A stretch of DNA of 64,000 nucleotides from NCBI GenBank assembly GCA_001411745.2, contig LIQB01000001.1:186001-250000 (forward strand), given 5' to 3'. Below the pieces are notes generated by a model. That model did no database searches. It saw nothing but the letters and a program-made list of their open reading frames with translations, and had not been told where the DNA came from. This DNA comes from Psychrobacter glacincola. GTDB taxonomy: Bacteria > Pseudomonadota > Gammaproteobacteria > Pseudomonadales > Moraxellaceae. Both the position numbers and the translations under genes were made by a program. Positions 58,240 to 64,000 of this stretch are shown piece after piece (within the stretch, counting starts at the first letter, position 1; every line of letters starts with the position of its first letter).

Positions 58240-58471
58240 GACGTCATTGAATGATGAATAAATATAGTTGAATTCAAATGATTCCGATACAAGGAAGCCG
58301 ATTGAGAGCTATACATTAGTATGGTTAGCGAGGCTGACGATGTATCGAATTTATATGAACTTGACTATAACTATCAAATCGTCAATATTTATTAACATAG
58401 CTGTCTATAACTGATGGTTATGGCGAAAAGTTATGATTAAAAACTATCACTGAGAACAATCATTAAGAACT

Positions 58472-59452
58472 ATGATTAAAAACCTAGCCGCTACGCCTAC
58501 TTCCACCATCACCCGCTTATCACCGGCAAAGATTAATCTGTTTTTGCATATCACAGGTAAGCGTGCTGATGGTTATCATAATTTGCAAACCGTGTTTCGC
58601 TTGCTTGATTGGGGCGATTATTTGCATTTCTCAGTCATAGATGAAGCCGTAATTTTTACAGTAGATAGTGAATCTACGGAAAATAGTAAATTGGATGCCA
58701 ATAAGCTCTGTCATCAACTGCTAATATTGGCTGGTGCAGAGACTATAACTGTCGATATAGAAGACAACTTAATTTTTAAAGCAGCACGTGCATTGCTAGC
58801 GTCTGCCATACAGTCAGACACCTTACCTGAGCATTTAGCACCTGTGCATATCGCTTTAGATAAGCATTTGCCGATGGGTGCAGGCTTGGGTGGCGGCTCA
58901 TCCAATGCCGCAACGACATTGATGACACTTAATGAAATTTGGCAGCTTAAATTGACGCAAGATAAGCTGATAAAAATTGCTGCCGCTATTGGCGCAGATG
59001 TGCCGATTTTTATCTTTGGGCAAGATGCGATTGCGATGGGTATTGGAGAGCAGTTAACCGCAATCAAGTTGCCCGACCAGCAATATTTAGTATTGACCCC
59101 CAATGCTCACGTTAATACTGCCAAGCTGTTCGCGCATCCTAAATTACAACGTGATATCGCTGTGCTATCGGTTGAGACAATTAAAAATAAGCAAGCCGAC
59201 TATGTACAACATTTAAACACGCCCTATCACAATGTCTTTACGCCAGTGGTGACGAGCCTCGCCCATACGGTCAGCGAAGCATTACGTTACTTGCAAGGGT
59301 TAGAGGCGCAAGCACTCGGCACAGCACGAATGACAGGCTCTGGTAGCGCGGTGTTTTTGCCTTTGGATACAAGCGTGGCTACTGACAAAGCACTTTTAGC
59401 AAAGTGGATTGAAGAGGCGCCTTGTTCTGCATATTTAGTTCGTAATCTATGA
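58472..59452 (+). CDS. ispE: 4-diphosphocytidyl-2-C-methyl-D-erythritol kinase
   Basis: 326 residues, GHMP kinase of the MEP isoprenoid pathway. N-terminal SPAKINLFLHITGKRADGYH, the ATP loop LPMGAGLGGGSSNAATTLM and the C-terminal MTGSGSAVFLPL are all present. The start ATG lies in a small near-repeat (ATGATTAAAAAC at 58433 and 58472). Located between lolB and the tRNA-Gln genes. Confidence 0.96.
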   Translation: MIKNLAATPTSTITRLSPAKINLFLHITGKRADGYHNLQTVFRLLDWGDYLHFSVIDEAVIFTVDSESTENSKLDANKLCHQLLILAGAETITVDIEDNLIFKAARALLASAIQSDTLPEHLAPVHIALDKHLPMGAGLGGGSSNAATTLMTLNEIWQLKLTQDKLIKIAAAIGADVPIFIFGQDAIAMGIGEQLTAIKLPDQQYLVLTPNAHVNTAKLFAHPKLQRDIAVLSVETIKNKQADYVQHLNTPYHNVFTPVVTSLAHTVSEALRYLQGLEAQALGTARMTGSGSAVFLPLDTSVATDKALLAKWIEEAPCSAYLVRNL

Positions 59453-59617
59453 GTTAGATTTGAGCTGTAGTGCGAAGATAAAATGATTATAAATACAGCG
59501 TAAAGCGCTTTGTTGACCCGATATTCGTTTTTTTTGACCTATTTTTTAATAAAAGCCATAAAAAGGCGCAAATGACTTGCAAAATCTGAAAATTTAATTA
59601 TAATAGGTCGCCTCAAT

Positions 59618-59693
59618 AGGGGTATAGCCAAGTTGGTAAGGCATCAGGTTTTGATCCTGACATCCGTTGGTTCGAGTCCAGCTACCCCTGCCA
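59618..59693 (+). tRNA. tRNA-Gln (anticodon TTG), copy 1
   Basis: 76 bases with encoded CCA. Acceptor stem AGGGGTA/TACCCCT, anticodon loop TTTTGAT (anticodon TTG), T-loop TTCGAGTC. Clear cloverleaf. Confidence 0.97.
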
Positions 59694-59936
59694 TTTTTTA
59701 GTACGAAGCGTTTGATATGCAGTGATCATAGGTGGTTTATAAATAGCCGCTTATCTTATTGACATTGACAACGTTATCCCAGTTTCGGTATAGTTCGCAA
59801 TGGACACCGCTAGGGAACAGTTATGTTGTAAACGGTTTTTCCGTTTATTAGATAACAAACAGGTCGTGACGCTACTTTAAGAATAACTGTTAGTAAAGTT
59901 ATGATTAGATATCGACGTACACAGCCTAGACATTAC

Positions 59937-60012
59937 AGGGGTATAGCCAAGTTGGTAAGGCATCAGGTTTTGATCCTGACATCCGTTGGTTCGAGTCCAG
60001 CTACCCCTGCCA
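59937..60012 (+). tRNA. tRNA-Gln (anticodon TTG), copy 2
   Basis: Sequence identical to copy 1 from the first base to CCA and through the following ATTTTTTA. It begins 243 bases after copy 1 ends. A small AAACGG/CCGTTT hairpin lies between the two. Confidence 0.97.
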
Positions 60013-60122
60013 TTTTTTACTGTAATAGTAGTCATCAAAACTTTTCACCACTCTTTTCTGAATTTGAGCAGTTTGACACTGCTTAGCGGTCGCTGCTTGA
60101 GTCAATCAATAGGACTTCTGTC

Positions 60123-61070
60123 ATGCCTTATTTGGCGATTTTTACGGGTAATGCCCACCCTGAATTAGCAAAAACCGTAGCCGATCATCTCCATATACCT
60201 CTTGGTAAAGCTGATATCACGCGTTTTTCTGATGGCGAAATCGCCGTAGAAATCAAAGAACACGTGCGCGGTAAAGACGTGTTTATCATGCAGCCAACTT
60301 GTGCACCAACCAATGACAATTTGATGGAAATCATGATGATGGCCGATGCGCTGCGTCGCTCTAGTGCGGGTCGTATCACAGCCGTTATGCCGTATTTTGG
60401 TTATGCTCGTCAAGACCGTCGTCCTCGTTCAGCTCGTGTGCCTATCTCGGCTAAAGTCGTCGCTGATATGCTGAACATCGTGAGTATCGATCGCGTGATG
60501 ACGGTTGATTTGCACTCAGATCAGATTCAAGGCTTCTTTGACATTCCTGTAGACAATATCTACGGCACGCCTGTATTGCTTAACGACCTACAAAAACAAG
60601 ATTACGACAACATCATGGTCGTCTCTCCTGACGTCGGCGGCGTGGTGCGTGCGCGTGCTATGGCTAAACAGTTGGGCGATACTGACATGGCGATTATCGA
60701 TAAACGCCGTGCCCGTGCCAATGAGTCGCAAGTCATGCACATCATCGGCGATGTTCGTGACCGTGATTGCGTCATCGTTGATGATATGGTTGATACCGCA
60801 GGTACGCTATGTAAAGCAGCTGAAGCATTGAAAGCAAACGGTGCACGTCGCGTATTGGCTTATATTACGCACCCTGTCCTATCAGGCAACGCACTACAAA
60901 ATATCAGCGAATCTGCGCTAGACGAAGTCGTTGTTACCGATACGATTCCATTGTCTGAAGCGGCAAAAGCCTGTAGCAAAATCCGCCAAGTGAGTATCGC
61001 ACCGATGCTTGCTGAAAGCTTACGCCGTATCAATAACGAAGAATCTATCAGCGCCATGTTTGACGCTTAG
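60123..61070 (+). CDS. prs: Ribose-phosphate pyrophosphokinase
   Basis: 315 residues; makes PRPP from ribose-5-phosphate and ATP for nucleotide, His and Trp synthesis. Motifs: [20 protein letters not shown], the flexible ATP loop [20 protein letters not shown], and the PRPP site [24 protein letters not shown] eight bases before the ATG. Terminator at 61141. Confidence 0.98.
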   Translation: MPYLAIFTGNAHPELAKTVADHLHIPLGKADITRFSDGEIAVEIKEHVRGKDVFIMQPTCAPTNDNLMEIMMMADALRRSSAGRITAVMPYFGYARQDRRPRSARVPISAKVVADMLNIVSIDRVMTVDLHSDQIQGFFDIPVDNIYGTPVLLNDLQKQDYDNIMVVSPDVGGVVRARAMAKQLGDTDMAIIDKRRARANESQVMHIIGDVRDRDCVIVDDMVDTAGTLCKAAEALKANGARRVLAYITHPVLSGNALQNISESALDEVVVTDTIPLSEAAKACSKIRQVSIAPMLAESLRRINNEESISAMFDA

Positions 61071-61140
61071 ATTTTTAATGAGCACTCGCTCTACTTTCTG
61101 TTGGCAATGCTCGTTATAAAACACTGCTTAAGTTTAAAAA

Positions 61141-61174
61141 AAAGCGTCAAGTATTCTTACTTGACGCTTTTTTT
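61141..61174 (+). terminator. Terminator after prs
   Basis: AAAGCGTCAAGT/ACTTGACGCTTT with T tail. Confidence 0.92.
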
Positions 61175-61210
61175 GCCTATTGGTGTTGCACAGTCATTTT
61201 GCGTAGGTCT

Positions 61211-61492
61211 TTATTATTACTACAAAATCACGTATAATGCGCGCCTGTGCCAACCATTTGTTCGATTTAATTAGGTTGGCATTCTCAAAAGTGCTGATCA
61301 TGCCCAAAAGTAACGATTGTCATGATAATGACTATCCAAAAAATCGTTATGATGAGCAAATGGCTACATTTAAAAATTGTGAATTTTATTAGCAATCATA
61401 AATGTTAGCTATCATCACGTATTAGTGGATTGGTCGCAAATCCACTTTTTTATGACCAGACACTTCATCATTCTTTTTATAGGATTATATCC
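61211..61492 (+). promoter_or_regulatory. rplY promoter and structured leader
   Basis: A likely promoter TTATTA (61211), 16 bases, TATAAT (61233). The leader of about 250 bases can form two stems: TGCCAACC/GGTTGGCA (61248-61255 with 61274-61281) and TAACGATT/AATCGTTA (61311-61318 with 61342-61349). In enterobacteria the rplY message is controlled by its own product through the leader. Whether this different leader works likewise is a guess. Confidence 0.5.
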
Positions 61493-62167
61493 ATGAGCAT
61501 TAATCATTTTGAACTAAACGCTGTTGATCGTTCTGCTGAGCAACAAGGTAAAGGTGCGAGCCGCCGCCTACGTAAGCAGAATCTAGTTCCTGCTATCATC
61601 TATGGTGGTAACGAAGAGCCAACGTCTATCTCTATCAAGATCAACGAGCTAGTAAAGTCACTTGAATTCGAAGCTTTCTTCTCACACATTTTGACAATCA
61701 ATGTTGATGGCGTAGAGCATCAAGCGGTTATCAAAGACTTGCAACGCCATCCAGCTAAAGGCTTCCCAATGCATGCTGATTTCCAGCGCGTTGTAAAAGG
61801 TCAGAAAATCAACATGAACGTTCCTGTGCATTTTGCTGGTCGTGAAGAAGCGCCTGGTACTAAAGCTGGTGGTGTTCTATCAACGCTAGTATCTGATATC
61901 GAAATCGTTTGCCTACCATCACAATTACCTGAATACCTAGAAATTGACGTATCAGGCATGGAAATCGGTGATCTATTCCGTCTATCAGACATCAAACTAC
62001 CTGAAGGCGTTATCATCTTTGATCTTGACATGGAAGATGCTCACGACCGTACTATCGTTAACATGCAGCCACCAACGGTTGAAGAAGTTGACACAGACGC
62101 TGAAGAAGTTGATGCTGCTGACGTACCTGCTACTGAGCAAGGCACTGAAGACAAAGACGGCGAATAA
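61493..62167 (+). CDS. rplY: 50S ribosomal protein L25, long (general stress protein Ctc) type
   Basis: 224 residues from ATG at 61493 (AGGA upstream); an earlier in-frame start at 61430 is not supported. The N-terminal 5S-RNA-binding barrel (GKGASRRLRKQNLVPAIIYG) is followed by the TL5/Ctc second domain (VPVHFAGREEAPGTKAGGVL). The last 30 residues are a strongly acidic tail. Binds 5S rRNA on the large subunit. Confidence 0.95.
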   Translation: MSINHFELNAVDRSAEQQGKGASRRLRKQNLVPAIIYGGNEEPTSISIKINELVKSLEFEAFFSHILTINVDGVEHQAVIKDLQRHPAKGFPMHADFQRVVKGQKINMNVPVHFAGREEAPGTKAGGVLSTLVSDIEIVCLPSQLPEYLEIDVSGMEIGDLFRLSDIKLPEGVIIFDLDMEDAHDRTIVNMQPPTVEEVDTDAEEVDAADVPATEQGTEDKDGE

Positions 62168-62235
62168 TAAACCACGGTTACATAGAGCACGCAATCTAGC
62201 GTCCGCTATGTAATACAAGGTTTGTTTAGTCAAAA

Positions 62236-62268
62236 AACAGCAGGTGATAAATATCTCCTGCTGTTTTT
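62236..62268 (+). terminator. Terminator after rplY
   Basis: AACAGCAGG/CCTGCTGTT with 12-base loop and TTT tail. Confidence 0.85.
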
Positions 62269-62363
62269 GTAAGTAAGGTTTGAAAAATAACAGATATGCT
62301 ATGAATAAATAGCATAATCGCAAACCTTATGCCTCATTTATTCAATTTAAGCAGGGTATTTTT

Positions 62364-62945
62364 ATGGCCATAAAGCTTATTGTCGGTCTTGGTAATCCTG
62401 GTCAGCAGTATATGTTTACACGTCATAATGCAGGGTTTTGGTTTGTCCATCACTTGGCTCAGCAGTTCAACATTACCCTCTCTCATGATAAAAAGTTTCA
62501 TGGAATCACAGGACGTGGGCAGATTCATGGGCATGACGTACGTCTATTGATGCCGCTCACCTTTATGAATAAGTCTGGTCAGTCAGTGGTGCCGATGGTG
62601 AAATTTTATGGCATTGAAAATGATGAGTTACTGATTGCTCATGATGAGCTCGATATTCCAGCTGGCAGCATCAAACTTAAGACGAATGGCGGTCATGGCG
62701 GTCATAATGGTCTGCGTGATATCACCCCTCATATCGGCAACGACTTCCATCGTTTGCGTATTGGTATTGGTCATCCTGGTCATAAGTCTAAAGTTAGTGG
62801 TCATGTGCTCTCAAAAGCTGCGCCCGATGAACAGATTGCCATTGATAGCGCTCTGACAGCAGCGTTTGAGGCGCTACCATTATTACTAAATGGCGATATT
62901 GAAAAAGCACGTTCACAAATTAATGGCTTCAAACTACCAGAATAA
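62364..62945 (+). CDS. pth: Peptidyl-tRNA hydrolase
   Basis: 193 residues; frees tRNA from stalled peptidyl-tRNA. The catalytic His is in FTRHNAGFWFV; other family marks are LIVGLGNPGQQYMFTRHN, LMPLTFMNKSGQSV and HDELDIPAGSIKLKTNGGHG. Follows rplY as in most relatives. Confidence 0.97.
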   Translation: MAIKLIVGLGNPGQQYMFTRHNAGFWFVHHLAQQFNITLSHDKKFHGITGRGQIHGHDVRLLMPLTFMNKSGQSVVPMVKFYGIENDELLIAHDELDIPAGSIKLKTNGGHGGHNGLRDITPHIGNDFHRLRIGIGHPGHKSKVSGHVLSKAAPDEQIAIDSALTAAFEALPLLLNGDIEKARSQINGFKLPE

Positions 62946-63045
62946 AATCATGCTTTAACTATAATAGCCTTTTATTTTAGCAAGTTATCCCCCATTAACC
63001 TTTTGATTTGAATCATTAATCTCAGTTACGCTAAGGAAGCAACCT

Positions 63046-63426
63046 ATGCTACTTAATATGCTTAAATGCAAATTACACCGTGCTCGTGTCACCCATGCCG
63101 AACTTCATTACGAAGGCTCATGCGGTATCGATGGTGATTTATTGGATCTTGCTGGTCTGCGCGAAAATGAGTCTATCGATATCTACAATGTGACCAATGG
63201 CAAGCGCTTTCGCACCTACGCTATCCGCGCTGAAGCGGGTTCTGGTATCATCTCGCTAAATGGTGCGGCGGCTCACATGGCAGATTTAGGCGACATCGTT
63301 ATCATCTGTGCCTATGCTCATTTTGATGAAGAAGAAGCGGCAACTTACCAGCCAAAACTGGTGTATTGCAACGAAGATAACACCGTAAAAGACACAGCAA
63401 ACATCATTCCGGTACAAGTGGCTTAA
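63046..63426 (+). CDS. panD: Aspartate 1-decarboxylase proenzyme
   Basis: 126 residues; makes beta-alanine for pantothenate and CoA. The self-cleavage site is [18 protein letters not shown], cut between Gly and Ser to form the pyruvoyl group. [20 protein letters not shown] is the conserved body. Terminator at 63531. Confidence 0.97.
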   Translation: MLLNMLKCKLHRARVTHAELHYEGSCGIDGDLLDLAGLRENESIDIYNVTNGKRFRTYAIRAEAGSGIISLNGAAAHMADLGDIVIICAYAHFDEEEAATYQPKLVYCNEDNTVKDTANIIPVQVA

Positions 63427-63530
63427 AGCACCAGAACACCGAAGATTTTTGGATAAAGCAAGGATAAATAATCGACTAAGCTGTTGAAGTTATTCTTATT
63501 ATCCAACCAAAACCGCTATGCTAATATGAG

Positions 63531-63562
63531 AGCTGAATCTCCATTCTGATTCAGCTTTTTTT
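63531..63562 (+). terminator. Terminator after panD
   Basis: AGCTGAATC/GATTCAGCT with 8-base loop and TTTTTT tail. Confidence 0.9.
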
Positions 63563-63720
63563 ATGCCATTTTTATATGGCAAATTCACATTTTATACCAC
63601 TCTTAAAAGATGAAGTCGTCAGAAAAATAAATGTCAGCGCTATGTTTTTAAGCTAAATGAATTTGACACGGCTAAGCGTATTTTTAGGTTTGGTATTAAC
63701 ACTAATAAGGAAACAAACTG

Positions 63721-64000
63721 ATGTGGTTGGCAGTTATTGCAGTATTGATCGGACTAGCTATTCTTGTTTGGAGTGCAGACCTTTTTGTTGATGGCGCCAC
63801 TGCCTTAGCAAAAAAATTCAACGTTCCCAGTTTCTTAATAGGTGTGTTGATTTTGGGTGTCGGTACATCCGCCCCTGAGATGGTCGTGTCGGTATTGGCG
63901 GCACTAGAAGGCAGCCCTGATTTGGCATTAGGCAACGCTTATGGCTCAAATATCATCAATATTGCGCTGGTACTGGGCGCAACCGTATTGATTAGCCCTA
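63721..64000 (+). CDS. Calcium/sodium antiporter, CaCA family, 3' end beyond window
   Basis: The first 93 residues are present. Helix 1 ends in VWSADLFVDGATALAKKFNV. The alpha-1 repeat signature GVGTSAPEMVVSVLAALEGS and LALGNAYGSNIINIALVLG follows. This is the K+-independent YrbG-like group. ATG follows AAGGAAACAAACTG. Confidence 0.92.
   Translation, partial: MWLAVIAVLIGLAILVWSADLFVDGATALAKKFNVPSFLIGVLILGVGTSAPEMVVSVLAALEGSPDLALGNAYGSNIINIALVLGATVLISP

Overview
The window looks like a chromosome segment of a Psychrobacter-type member of the Moraxellaceae (Gammaproteobacteria). This is inferred from the core proteins, from the conserved order lolB-ispE-tRNA-Gln-prs-rplY-pth, and from a mid-40s G+C backbone with AT-rich inserts. 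No organism name can be proved from the sequence alone.

Layout. 1-2008: threonine catabolism, kbl (5' cut) and tdh. 2337-4659: an AT-rich two-gene insert, a HEPN-like protein followed by a P-loop ATPase with a C-terminal helix-hairpin-helix; it is a candidate defence or toxin-type module. 4857-11860: purL, a flavin-binding stress protein, a lipoprotein, a MITE-like inverted-repeat element and pgsA. 12375-24011: a complete P4-like integrated element. It has near-identical att repeats at both ends, integrase arm sites at both ends, a tyrosine integrase, an AlpA-type regulator, an HTH protein, two KilA-N proteins, a tightly overlapping operon of small genes (two of them, 57 and 38 codons, easy to miss), and a DUF3987-type ATPase split by a frameshift. 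Its 1.95 kb non-coding stretch is full of 10-bp words written twice in a row.

24191-40050: two tandem paralogous small genes, then metabolic genes (MgtC-like, FAD oxidoreductases, acs, pirin, an old yellow enzyme, an EamA exporter, trpB, a Tat-type GMC oxidoreductase, lplA). 40271-43680: an accessory patch with a PAAR-metallopeptidase effector, a likely exported immunity protein, a decayed second PAAR gene carrying sixteen 7-bp repeats, a truncated IS3-family insertion and a Sel1-repeat fragment. 43753-57450: a serine hydrolase, an unknown two-gene unit, fadH, an acyl-CoA ligase, two YeeE/YedE sulfur-transport halves behind an AT-rich palindrome, a class V aminotransferase, hemA and a TPR protein.

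57607-64000: the lolB-ispE-tRNA-Gln(x2)-prs-rplY-pth block, then panD and the start of a Ca/Na antiporter. The most unusual signal is the doubled-decamer tract at 13541-15063. Next come the HEPN/ATPase pair and the 7-bp repeat expansion inside the second PAAR gene.
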